Both the position numbers and the translations under genes were made by a program. Below are positions 45,051 to 52,842 of a stretch of 64,000 nt of DNA, piece by piece. The first letter of the stretch is position 1; every line of letters starts with the position of its first letter. The stretch comes from Fusibacter sp963666805 (lineage in GTDB: Bacteria; Bacillota; Clostridia; Peptostreptococcales; Acidaminobacteraceae). The stretch is taken from positions 558,001 through 622,000 of the forward strand of contig CAXXWR010000003.1 of assembly GCA_963666805.2 (NCBI GenBank), given 5' to 3'. Under the pieces are notes generated by a model. The model saw nothing but the letters and a program-made list of their open reading frames with translations. It had not been told where the DNA came from and did not search any database.

Positions 45051-45717
45051 TTCCCCACACCACCTTTAAGTATTTCGGATTTTTAGGGTCAATTTCAATT
45101 TTTTCTCTGATGCGTCTGATATGAACTGCCACTGTATTTTCTGGCGCATAGGCGGCTTCATTCCATACTTTCTCATAAATTTCATTAATGGAAAAAACAC
45201 GTCCCTTATGTGTCATTAAAAGTTTTAAGATGCCAAATTCAGTTGCAGTAATGGCAACTGCTTCACCATCCACTCTGACTTCATTGAGTGATAAATCTAG
45301 TTCAAGTCCGCCTGTAGACAGGATATTTTGAGTATTTGTTTGAGCACCCAACCTTGTGAAACGTCTTATAAGTGCTTTAGCCCTTGCCACAAGTTCCAAT
45401 GGATTATAAGGTTTGGTCAAATAATCATCTGCCCCAAAATTAAGACCAATAATCTTATCGGAGTCTTCCGATTTGGCGGTCACCATTAAAATAGGGGCAT
45501 TTGAAAATGTTCGAATTTCTCTTGTCAATGTCAACCCATCCATTCCTGGCATCATAATGTCTAAAATAAATAGGCTTGGCTCTGATTTTCTTGCTAATTT
45601 AAGGGTTTCTAAACCATCATAAGCTTTTATAACATCATAACCTTCTTGTTCCAAAAAAATACTAACTGATTCTACTATTTTTTCATCATCATCGCATACT
45701 ATAATTTTATCCTTCAT
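45019..45717 (-). CDS. OmpR-family response regulator
   Basis: 232 aa. Receiver domain with acidic pocket VCDDDEKIV, phospho-Asp in LFILDIMMPGMDG, Thr in MVTAKSED and Lys in DDYLTKPYNPLEL. Winged-helix output domain at about 130-232 (ENTVAVHIRRIREKIE, VVWGIGYKIE). The partner kinase is next door. An 11-bp tandem repeat (45771-45792) upstream fits its own operator. Confidence 0.93.
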   Translation of the reverse strand: MKDKIIVCDDDEKIVESVSIFLEQEGYDVIKAYDGLETLKLARKSEPSLFILDIMMPGMDGLTLTREIRTFSNAPILMVTAKSEDSDKIIGLNFGADDYLTKPYNPLELVARAKALIRRFTRLGAQTNTQNILSTGGLELDLSLNEVRVDGEAVAITATEFGILKLLMTHKGRVFSINEIYEKVWNEAAYAPENTVAVHIRRIREKIEIDPKNPKYLKVVWGIGYKIEKMEA

Positions 45718-45770
45718 CCCCTAGCTCCTTTAAAACAAGTATATCAAGGAATTCTTTCAAATTAGTGGTT

Positions 45771-45792
45771 ACAAATCTTACAGAATTCTTAC
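45771..45792 (-). promoter_or_regulatory. Tandem 11-bp repeat, candidate response-regulator site
   Basis: On the minus strand GTAAGAATTCT is followed directly by GTAAGATTTGT (8 of 11 positions identical). Direct repeats at one helical turn are typical of OmpR-family dimers. It lies 54 bp upstream of the regulator. Confidence 0.45.
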
Positions 45793-45844
45793 GCTTTATT
45801 TTTCCATCATTTTATAAACTCAAAAGGCCTATTCAGTTGCCTTC

Positions 45845-47050
45845 TTATTTTACCACTTTTAAATTAATGAAAGCAAAAAGTGTCATCAAAGAGGCAAGCC
45901 CCACGATTGCCATTGGAATACCAAAGTGGTCACCAATCAAGCCAAATAGAGGAAAAAGTAAAACCATCATAAGGCTGAATATCATAGACCCCATAGATAA
46001 GAGTGTTGCTCGCTTATCACTGGGAATTTCTTTATTAATATAATCATTAACTGTAATATAACTGACACTTTCTAAAATCATCAAAATAACAAAAAAGACC
46101 ATAAAGCCATGACCTTCTGCTAGTCCCCATAAACCCACAGCAGAGACAAAAGGCATTAACTTTAGCATCCCTTGTGGTTTTAAGAGAGCTTCTAGCCTGT
46201 AAGTTAAAGGCGCTATGAAAATAATAATCAAAGAAGATACTGCGTAAAGTGTACCTATCCCCGCCTCATCATAACCCAGATTTGTCATATAGTTTTGGAG
46301 GTAGTAAAAGACACAAGTACTAACCGCCATTAAAAATTGAGAAAAGAAAATTAAAAAACTTAACTTAGGATTATTGCGAATCATCAAAGCCGATTCTTTG
46401 ATTTGAGTGAAAAAAACGCCTATAGACTTCATTTCAATAGTGCCAACAGAAGGCTCTTTAAAAGTCATTCCAATCAATAGCGCTACACCTGATAAAATCA
46501 TCGTCATCGCAAAGACCATACTGTAATTATGACTCGCTAAATAACCACCTAACAAAAGTGCTCCAACACTCGCTGCCTGCATAAACATTTCGTTACGCCC
46601 TGATATCTTCATATAGCTATCTTCTTCTTTTATTTCTATTAAACTGTCATAAACCAAGGCCGTCCCCGCTCCAGATTCTAAGTTATAGGAAATGGCCATC
46701 ATTACAAAAGACACAATATAAAACAAATATGAATCTGACTGCCACAAAATAAGAACGCTTATGATAAACAAGATTCTACCCATTATCCGACTGGTTTTCC
46801 GTCCATAAAAGTCGGCGACGGCTCCTGTTGGCACTTCCATAAAGAAAGACGTTACATGGAAAATCATTTCTAACAGTCCTAACGCTGTTAAACTCAACCC
46901 CTTTGCCGCCAGATAAATCATCCACACCCCTTGGGTAAGATCCATTCTATAAAAAAAAGTGAAAAAGTAATCTTTTATAATATTGTGTTTTAAACGTTGT
47001 GTTTCAACGTGATTATTTGTATTTTGATTTGATTGATGGTTCATATTCAT
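45845..47050 (-). CDS. MFS transporter, likely drug efflux
   Basis: 401 aa with twelve helices. The N-terminal helix region (LTQGVWMIYLAAKGLSLTALGLLE) and the loop 2-3 motif A variant (VADFYGRKTSRIMGR) identify a major facilitator. Its overall pattern resembles MFS proteins often annotated as macrolide or multidrug exporters. AAGGAG precedes the ATG. It sits behind a leader ORF and terminator, an arrangement used for antibiotic-inducible efflux. The substrate is inferred, not shown. Confidence 0.85.
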   Translation of the reverse strand: MNMNHQSNQNTNNHVETQRLKHNIIKDYFFTFFYRMDLTQGVWMIYLAAKGLSLTALGLLEMIFHVTSFFMEVPTGAVADFYGRKTSRIMGRILFIISVLILWQSDSYLFYIVSFVMMAISYNLESGAGTALVYDSLIEIKEEDSYMKISGRNEMFMQAASVGALLLGGYLASHNYSMVFAMTMILSGVALLIGMTFKEPSVGTIEMKSIGVFFTQIKESALMIRNNPKLSFLIFFSQFLMAVSTCVFYYLQNYMTNLGYDEAGIGTLYAVSSLIIIFIAPLTYRLEALLKPQGMLKLMPFVSAVGLWGLAEGHGFMVFFVILMILESVSYITVNDYINKEIPSDKRATLLSMGSMIFSLMMVLLFPLFGLIGDHFGIPMAIVGLASLMTLFAFINLKVVK

Positions 47051-47101
47051 CGTTATCTCCTTTTAAAAGTTGCACTAAGGATTTTTCCCTACAATAGGGT
47101 A

Positions 47102-47135
47102 TAAAAAATCCCCAAGCCATCAAGACTTGGGGATT
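47102..47135 (-). terminator. Leader terminator (attenuator) before MFS gene
   Basis: Minus-strand AATCCCCAAG and CTTGGGGATT arms around a 9-nt loop, then a T run. It lies 52 bp upstream of the MFS start and after a small leader ORF, so it must be passed to express the gene. Confidence 0.8.
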
Positions 47136-47157
47136 AACCTTATCGAGTGCCTTTGGT

Positions 47158-47250
47158 TTACATAATATCGTTTTTGTTGCCTACTTCACCTAAAAGTATT
47201 TTTCGATATTTTATAACATAAACCTCTCCTAAATAAGATATAACGGTCAT
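47158..47250 (-). CDS. Putative leader peptide of MFS transporter
   Basis: 30-codon frame (MTVISYLGEVYVIKYRK...) with a strong ribosome site GGGAGGG 5 bp before the ATG. It ends 23 bp before the terminator hairpin. In drug-induced attenuation a ribosome stalled on such a peptide prevents terminator folding. A candidate promoter further upstream has TTGACA (47335-47340) with an extended -10 TGGTATAAT, but only 13 bp apart. Regulation is inferred. Confidence 0.55.
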   Translation of the reverse strand: MTVISYLGEVYVIKYRKILLGEVGNKNDIM

Positions 47251-47357
47251 TCTCGCCCTCCCGTACCTGTCAAAAGCAGATACATTGGTTACTTTCTATA
47301 TATTATATTTGATTCATTATACCAATAATAACTTTGTCAATCAATACTTTAAGTCAC

Positions 47358-47939
47358 TTATAAATGTTTGAGTACTTCTATCAATTGGCTATAATAGGGC
47401 TCACGTCTTTCAACAAAATCAGCCACTTTAATCGTTTGATGAGCTGAACTTCCATCTAACTTGAGTAAAGGAATCTCTATTAACTCATCTCCCATTAGTT
47501 TTATAAAATCACTTACTTTACAACAATAAATGTTTTCAATCTCTTCAACCATTATAGGTGCTATTTGAGATAAATCATAAGTTAACAAATGTACTTTAGC
47601 CCGTTCACGATCATCACTATTTCCATATAGGAAGTGGTCGCTAAAGTCATACAAATAAGTGAGTGAACTGTAATCAACATCTATTCCAAGTTCTTCATAC
47701 AATTCTCGTGTCGATTCAAAATTTTCTCCCGAAGAGTAGTGTCCTGCGCAGGAAATATCCATTTGCCCCCCACCAAAAGCCTTATTAGCTGACCGCTGCT
47801 GAATAACGATATATTCTTTCGATGGATCAATTACCCAACAGTGAAAAACAAAGTGAAAAAGCCCCTTCTTATGAACCTCTTGACGTGTTTTGCTGGCAAC
47901 TTTATTGAAGTCATTATCATATACATCTATCCATTCCAT
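47358..47939 (-). CDS. NUDIX hydrolase, IDI-like
   Basis: 193 aa. The NUDIX box reads G-H-Y-S-S-G-E-N-F-E-S-T-R-E-L-Y-E-E-L-G-I: the loop between the first Glu and the Arg-Glu pair is two residues shorter than the canonical G-x5-E-x7-R-E. MEWIDVYDNDFNKVASKTRQ at the start and the FHFVFHCWVIDP strand resemble isopentenyl-diphosphate isomerase-like NUDIX proteins (YfcD type). Substrate unknown. Confidence 0.85.
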   Translation of the reverse strand: MEWIDVYDNDFNKVASKTRQEVHKKGLFHFVFHCWVIDPSKEYIVIQQRSANKAFGGGQMDISCAGHYSSGENFESTRELYEELGIDVDYSSLTYLYDFSDHFLYGNSDDRERAKVHLLTYDLSQIAPIMVEEIENIYCCKVSDFIKLMGDELIEIPLLKLDGSSAHQTIKVADFVERREPYYSQLIEVLKHL

Positions 47940-48053
47940 TTAATAGTCCTTCCTATCTTTCCCATACTTCTAGTCCTGTTATCACTCTTAATGCATTTGA
48001 ATTTTGATTCCGCCATTTACTTACTTTAACTATTTTAACCGATTATCAACCAT

Positions 48054-48092
48054 AAAAAAAGTACCTGCCTCTTATTTTAAGGCAGGTACTTT
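48054..48092 (-). terminator. Terminator of peroxiredoxin gene
   Basis: Minus-strand AAAGTACCTGCC and GGCAGGTACTTT arms around 11 nt, then a T run. Confidence 0.9.
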
Positions 48093-48139
48093 ATGCTTTT
48101 GAAAATTGATTGTTCAAATAAGAATGAGTATCAAAGGAA

Positions 48140-48667
48140 TTAACCTTCTAAAAGTGAGTCGCCATCTTCCCAATCAACAGGGCAAAGACCGCCACTTTGG
48201 AGGGCTTTAAGGACACGAACTGTTTCATCAACGCTTCTTCCAACGTTAAGATCATGAACGACACTATATCTAACAACACCTTCAGGATCGATAATAAATA
48301 GACCTCTAAGTGCAACTCCATCTTCTTCAATAAGGACACCATAGTCTCTTGCAACTGATTTAGTCATATCTGATGCGAGTGGGAAGTTAAGTTCTCCCAA
48401 TTCGCTTTTTATCCATGCATTGTGTGAATGTTCACTGTCACAGCTGACACCAAGAACCTCTGCCCCTAATGCTTTAAATTCATCAAATCTTTTTGAATAA
48501 CCTGTGATTTCAGTCGGGCATACAAATGTAAAATCAAGTGGGTAGAAAAACATTACAAGCCATTTTCCTTTGTAATCTTCAAGTGCTACTCTTCCAAAAT
48601 CACCTGCTTTACCATTAACTGATGCCATATTAAAATTTGGCGCATTAACGCCTACAAATCTTTCCAT
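48140..48667 (-). CDS. 2-Cys peroxiredoxin (AhpC/Prx1 type)
   Basis: 175 aa. Peroxidatic Cys lies in FYPLDFTFVCPTE, catalytic Arg in the VRYSVVHDLNVGR region, and resolving Cys in GGLCPVDW near the C-terminus. It reduces hydrogen peroxide and organic peroxides in the cytoplasm. A PerR-type box overlaps its promoter, so peroxide induction is likely. No AhpF gene is adjacent. Confidence 0.93.
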   Translation of the reverse strand: MERFVGVNAPNFNMASVNGKAGDFGRVALEDYKGKWLVMFFYPLDFTFVCPTEITGYSKRFDEFKALGAEVLGVSCDSEHSHNAWIKSELGELNFPLASDMTKSVARDYGVLIEEDGVALRGLFIIDPEGVVRYSVVHDLNVGRSVDETVRVLKALQSGGLCPVDWEDGDSLLEG

Positions 48668-48702
48668 CTTATAATTCCTCCTTCGAATTTAACTACAGTG
48701 CT

Positions 48703-48730
48703 ATTATATCATAAATTGTAATGATTACAA
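48703..48730 (-). promoter_or_regulatory. Promoter with PerR-type box, peroxiredoxin
   Basis: TTGTAA (48725-48730), a 16-bp spacer and TATAAT (48703-48708) on the minus strand. The -35 lies in a perfect 7-1-7 inverted repeat TTGTAAT-G-ATTACAA at 48716-48730. This matches the PerR/Fur-family pattern TTATAAT-N-ATTATAA with one change per arm. Confidence 0.75.
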
Positions 48731-48756
48731 CATTGTATTTAATACATTTAGAGAAA

Positions 48757-48802
48757 ATAAAAAAAGATTTTGAAATACCGCCTAAACGTTTCCAAAATCT
48801 TT
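48757..48802 (-). terminator. Terminator of ars operon
   Basis: Minus-strand AAAGATTTTG and CAAAATCTTT arms, then a run of T, directly after the mini-thioredoxin gene. Confidence 0.8.
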
Positions 48803-48816
48803 ATAGAAATCTTAGC

Positions 48817-49044
48817 CTATAAAAGTGCTTTAATGTCTTTTTCTTTTAGTACTTTTCCTACAGAAACTACTTTTTCATCAATGACCAATGCAGGCGTCTG
48901 CATCACCCCATATTTCATAATTTCTTTAAAGTCTTCTACTTTTTCAACACTTGCGTCTTGTCCTGTTTCTGACAACACTTTTTTAACATTTTCTTCGAGT
49001 GTCTTGCATTTACTACATCCTGATCCTAATACTTTAATATTCAT
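48817..49044 (-). CDS. Small thioredoxin-like redox protein (CSKC)
   Basis: 75 aa. VLGSGCSKCKTLEENV holds the CxxC pair and MQTPALVID the cis-Pro loop; length and motifs match the redox-active disulfide protein 2 family. It is the last gene of the arsenic operon and could recycle ArsC or support the permease. Such mini-thioredoxins frequently follow ArsP/DUF318 permease genes. Confidence 0.88.
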   Translation of the reverse strand: MNIKVLGSGCSKCKTLEENVKKVLSETGQDASVEKVEDFKEIMKYGVMQTPALVIDEKVVSVGKVLKEKDIKALL

Positions 49045-49063
49045 TTATAATTTCCTCCTCTAT

Positions 49064-50020
49064 TTATAAAACCGCATTAAATAGGTAACCTACAAGCATA
49101 ATGCCAATACCTGACACAATGACAAAAGCGGCTATTAATTTAGGTTTAATGACTTTTCTTAAAAGCACCATCTCTGGAAATGAAAGTGCCGTTGTTGCCA
49201 TCATAAAAGCAAGCGCTGTTCCAATACCAACACCTTTATTAATCAATGCTTCTGCAATTGGAATAGTTCCAAGTGCATTAGAATACAAAGGTACACCAAA
49301 CACCACTGCTACAATCACTGCAAATGGATTGTTAGGTCCTGCGATTTCAGAAAGCAATTTTTCAGGTGCCCAGCCATGAATAAAGGCACCAATGCCAATC
49401 CCAATAATAAGAAAAAGCCAAATTCTTGAAACAATATCTTTTACATTATCTATAGCAAACACCAAACGATCCTGTTGAGTCATCGTTTGTATTTCTATTT
49501 CTGCACCTTGGATTTCATACACATAAGATTCTACCTGATCTTCCATCTTAAGTGCTCCAATAATAGTCCCGCCAATAACACCAATCGTAACACCTGTAAC
49601 GACATAAATTAAGGCAATCTTCCATCCAAAAGAAGCCAATAAAAGGGCAAATGCCGCCTCATTCACAATAGGAGAGGTAATTAAAAATGAAAATGTTACC
49701 CCTAGTGGAATACCTGCTTCTACAAAACCTATAAAAAGGGGGACTGATGAACAAGAACAAAAAGGTGTCACAATTCCTAAAAGAGACGCCATTATATTGC
49801 CTTTAATCCCACCAAATCTTTCGAGTATCTTTTTCGTTCTTTCTGGTGGGAAATAACTCCTAACATAGGAGATTAAAAAAATCATAATCGAGAGCATTAT
49901 AACAATTTTAATTGTATCATAAAAAAAGAAATGAATGCTATCTCCCAATCGTGTTGCTGTATCCAGATGAAAAATACTTTCAATTATCCATCTGACACCG
50001 TTATCTAACCAATCAAACAT
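49064..50020 (-). CDS. ArsP/DUF318-type permease
   Basis: 318 aa, about eight helices. GIVTPFCSCSSVPLFIGFVEAGIPLGVTFSFLI (starting GIVTPFCSCSS) is the defining motif of this permease family, with two adjacent Cys. In ars operons it exports arsenite or methylated/organic arsenicals. No arsB or acr3 gene accompanies it here, so it is probably the efflux component. Substrate range is inferred. Confidence 0.85.
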   Translation of the reverse strand: MFDWLDNGVRWIIESIFHLDTATRLGDSIHFFFYDTIKIVIMLSIMIFLISYVRSYFPPERTKKILERFGGIKGNIMASLLGIVTPFCSCSSVPLFIGFVEAGIPLGVTFSFLITSPIVNEAAFALLLASFGWKIALIYVVTGVTIGVIGGTIIGALKMEDQVESYVYEIQGAEIEIQTMTQQDRLVFAIDNVKDIVSRIWLFLIIGIGIGAFIHGWAPEKLLSEIAGPNNPFAVIVAVVFGVPLYSNALGTIPIAEALINKGVGIGTALAFMMATTALSFPEMVLLRKVIKPKLIAAFVIVSGIGIMLVGYLFNAVL

Positions 50021-50030
50021 ATCACACCTC

Positions 50031-50453
50031 TTATGCCTTTAACTCATAGGCATTATTTTTTACATTTTCAATGAGTGTTTCAACTTTTTCTTTAATAAGA
50101 GTACGCGTTTCTCTAAAGTCCTCAATGGGACCACCTGATGGATCTTCAAGTCCCCAATCTTCCATGTGTTGGTGAGGAACATAAGGACAAGATACATTAC
50201 AGCCCATTGTTATTAATAAATCAAGTGATTCAGGAATATCTGACAATAGTTTAGGATGTTGGTCACTCATGTCTGCACCCACTTCTTCCATCACTTGGAT
50301 AGCAAGGGGTTTTACTTCTGGATACTCTTCTGTCCCTGCTGAATAAACCTCTAAAATATCACTCCCTAACATCTTTGCCCAGGCTTCCGCCATTTGACTT
50401 CTACACGAATTATGAACACATACAAATACCACTTTAACTTTCTGATGATTCAT
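50031..50453 (-). CDS. arsC: Arsenate reductase, thioredoxin-coupled
   Basis: 140-aa LMW-phosphatase-fold enzyme. The P-loop FVCVHNSCRSQMAEAW carries the catalytic Cys; a second pair lies in MGCNVSCPYVP, giving the three-Cys relay of thioredoxin-linked ArsC. The start is ATG 50453, preceded by GAGGAG; the gene overlaps arsR by 20 bp. It reduces arsenate to arsenite for export. Confidence 0.93.
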   Translation of the reverse strand: MNHQKVKVVFVCVHNSCRSQMAEAWAKMLGSDILEVYSAGTEEYPEVKPLAIQVMEEVGADMSDQHPKLLSDIPESLDLLITMGCNVSCPYVPHQHMEDWGLEDPSGGPIEDFRETRTLIKEKVETLIENVKNNAYELKA

Positions 50454-50883
50454 CACACTTCTCCTCGTTTTCTTCATATTTAATTCCGATTAATCCGTCC
50501 ACTTCATACAAACTTAGTTGAGTCCTAATGGCTTCTTTGTCTTGCCTGATACATTCACACGTCAAAGCTTGAGATTCATATCTTGATAAACGTCCCAAGT
50601 CTTCTTGAGTATAAGACTCATCTGGTAACTTCTTTGATAAGCTCTCATATAAGGAAGGATACTGTGCCACAAATGAAGGGTTCAAGCGATAGAAAACCCA
50701 TAGCCCTTCTTTATGTTGTTCAATAATCCCTGCTTGCTTTAATTTGGCAAGATGCCTAGAAACATTAGATTGCGTTGTATCAATCATCACTTCAAGCTCA
50801 CATACACATAACTCACGCTTAAAAAGTACATTGAGAATCCGCAGTCTATTTTCATCAGCTAAGGCCTTCATTATTTCTACCAT
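50434..50883 (-). CDS. arsR: ArsR-family metalloregulator
   Basis: 149-aa winged-helix repressor. FKRELCVCELEVMIDTTQSNVSRHLAKLK holds the Cys-Val-Cys arsenite site in the helix before the recognition helix. The C-terminal extension has further Cys (LTCECIRQ). AGGAGG precedes the ATG. It heads the operon and probably binds the palindrome in its promoter. Confidence 0.92.
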   Translation of the reverse strand: MVEIMKALADENRLRILNVLFKRELCVCELEVMIDTTQSNVSRHLAKLKQAGIIEQHKEGLWVFYRLNPSFVAQYPSLYESLSKKLPDESYTQEDLGRLSRYESQALTCECIRQDKEAIRTQLSLYEVDGLIGIKYEENEEKCDESSES

Positions 50884-50899
50884 AAAAACCTCCTAAATA

Positions 50900-50929
50900 A
50901 CTATATTCGAATATACTCATATAGTACAA
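50900..50929 (-). promoter_or_regulatory. ars promoter with ArsR-type operator
   Basis: TTGTAC (50924-50929), 18-bp spacer and TATAGT (50900-50905) on the minus strand. The perfect palindrome TATATTCGAATATA (50902-50915) overlaps the -10 and spacer, where ArsR binding would block polymerase. Confidence 0.6.
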
Positions 50930-50993
50930 CTTTTGAATTCATTATTCAAGTCTTTTTTATACTTTTTATAACATATGCTTTAAAAAAAATAAA

Positions 50994-51021
50994 AAAGACT
51001 GGTTTTATACACCAGTCTTTT
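50994..51021 (-). terminator. Terminator of 51-kb gene
   Basis: AAAAGACTGGT and ACCAGTCTTTT arms around 6 nt, with T-rich tails on both sides. Confidence 0.85.
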
Positions 51022-51038
51022 AATACAGTACTTAAGGC

Positions 51039-52670
51039 TTATTGATTATTATTGGTTCCTTCTATCTCATTTCTTGGTATCGTATAAAGTGATTCATTTT
51101 CAAAGAGAATGAGGTCTATACTTGCATTGGTATTTTCATAATATTGAATATGAACGGTATCCCCTGGCATAGTCAAAGGCAATTCACTTGATAAGTTCAG
51201 TCCCGCAACAAATATTTTCTTTTCAGTATCCTTTAGTGTCATATAGTAGTAAGTGGTTCCTTCAATGACTGTAGGATTAATACGCACTACAACGGCTTTT
51301 GTATCAATTTGCTCACCTGTTGAACCGATCCCTTGCATATCCCCACGGTCTTTCATCGTCCTAATATAGTCACTTTTGCTGGATTGTAAATTATCACCTG
51401 TTCCAACAATAGAATAATCGTTCACATTAACAAAGGCATAGAGTTTAACAAGTCCTTTCTTATCTTTCAAGGTCATAAAGTAAGTCGGTTGACCTTCTAC
51501 ATTGATCAGAATTGGGAAAGTGGCTGTGTATTCTTTTTCTTGAACCTTACCTTCTGCAGACGACATAGCCGCATTTTCTGTTGACCCTGAAACTTTATAA
51601 AGCGTCGTTTCTTTATTTCGCGTATTAATCAATACAAAACCCACTAAACTTTCATCTGAACCTGCTGAGGTAATTCCCGTATAAATATAAGCAGTCCCAT
51701 TGTTATAAACAAACTGATGACCATTAGTTGTTTTGAGTTTGTCTTTATCACTAAAATTAAAAACGCCATGAACATAATTGCCCCAATCATTCAATTGATC
51801 AATTGCAAAATCCACTGGAATAGCTCTATCTACCCATTCTGGCAAATCATCTATACCATAAGGCGTAATCACACCTGTTTGAGCATCAACTACCACTACG
51901 CCTTTTACTTTAGGTCCTAAAAGGCCTATCGTATTATCGTATTCAGTTATTACCCAATAAGGCATACCCGCGTCATCTATTTCAAAAGAGTAATCTGTAA
52001 GCCCTTTTGACTCATAACCGTTAAAATAGACATGTCTTGAAAGATCTTGATTGAAAAAGGCATTGGGTTGATACTTAATGTAAACATCCTTTCCATCCAA
52101 GTTTTGAACCAATTCTATATCCCTTGAATTAGTTGCAGATACTTTTATATAGCCTGGTGTTCCTTCTTGGTTGTTAATCCATTTGAAGAAACCATCATGT
52201 AAAAGGGGTGACACCCAATAAAGTTGGTCATTCTGTTTAATTAATGTAAAATCACCCAGAGTCACTTGAGAACCTAGTGCTACTTCTTCTCCCAATTTTT
52301 TATCAGCCAAATTTTTGGCAAGTTCTGCATCCACCACTGGGAGTTTAGTGGTATCAATAGGCTCTATTTCTGTTGAGAAGTCCTTCTCATTAACCGGTCC
52401 TATCATATTGCGATAGGCCTTTGAATGAAATAGCGGCATTGAAGCAACAAGTGATATCATCATAATTAAAAACAGTGCAGCGGGTAATATCCAACCCTTC
52501 TTGATTCCCATTACCATCAGTACCAGTGCAATAACAATTGAAACAAAGAAAAGAATCAATTGAAAATCAACAAAACCTATAGAGAGTACAGGTAATGCAA
52601 GCCAGAAAAAGACTCCCAAAACAATGACGGATATAATCAGTAAAGGAACTATTTTTTTAATTAACTTCAT
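51039..52670 (-). CDS. Membrane-anchored protein with large extracytoplasmic region, unknown
   Basis: 543 aa. Three closely spaced hydrophobic segments (about 6-26, 34-55, 62-82) anchor a ~450-residue soluble part. The latter contains PepSY-like elements (GVVVVDAQTGVITPYG, and two similar strands) and repeated TYYYMTLKD / PTYFMTLKD segments, suggesting tandem beta-rich modules. I do not recognise a characterised family. It has its own terminator and no operon partner. Confidence 0.8.
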   Translation of the reverse strand: MKLIKKIVPLLIISVIVLGVFFWLALPVLSIGFVDFQLILFFVSIVIALVLMVMGIKKGWILPAALFLIMMISLVASMPLFHSKAYRNMIGPVNEKDFSTEIEPIDTTKLPVVDAELAKNLADKKLGEEVALGSQVTLGDFTLIKQNDQLYWVSPLLHDGFFKWINNQEGTPGYIKVSATNSRDIELVQNLDGKDVYIKYQPNAFFNQDLSRHVYFNGYESKGLTDYSFEIDDAGMPYWVITEYDNTIGLLGPKVKGVVVVDAQTGVITPYGIDDLPEWVDRAIPVDFAIDQLNDWGNYVHGVFNFSDKDKLKTTNGHQFVYNNGTAYIYTGITSAGSDESLVGFVLINTRNKETTLYKVSGSTENAAMSSAEGKVQEKEYTATFPILINVEGQPTYFMTLKDKKGLVKLYAFVNVNDYSIVGTGDNLQSSKSDYIRTMKDRGDMQGIGSTGEQIDTKAVVVRINPTVIEGTTYYYMTLKDTEKKIFVAGLNLSSELPLTMPGDTVHIQYYENTNASIDLILFENESLYTIPRNEIEGTNNNQ

Positions 52671-52788
52671 TATTTCATCTCCAATCCTATAATTGATTTA
52701 CTCACTTCATTATAAACGTTAAGTATAAAAAGACCATAGGTAATGTCTTAAGAAAAGATTAAAGTTTCCCCTTCTCTAACTATAAAAA

Positions 52789-52821
52789 TAGCGTAGCCCT
52801 TGATATTAAAGACTACGCTAA
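52789..52821 (-). terminator. Terminator of mscS-like gene
   Basis: TAGCGTAG and CTACGCTA arms around 17 nt, then TTTTT on the minus strand. Confidence 0.75.
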
Positions 52822-52842
52822 GTTATTCTAAATGCTTATATT

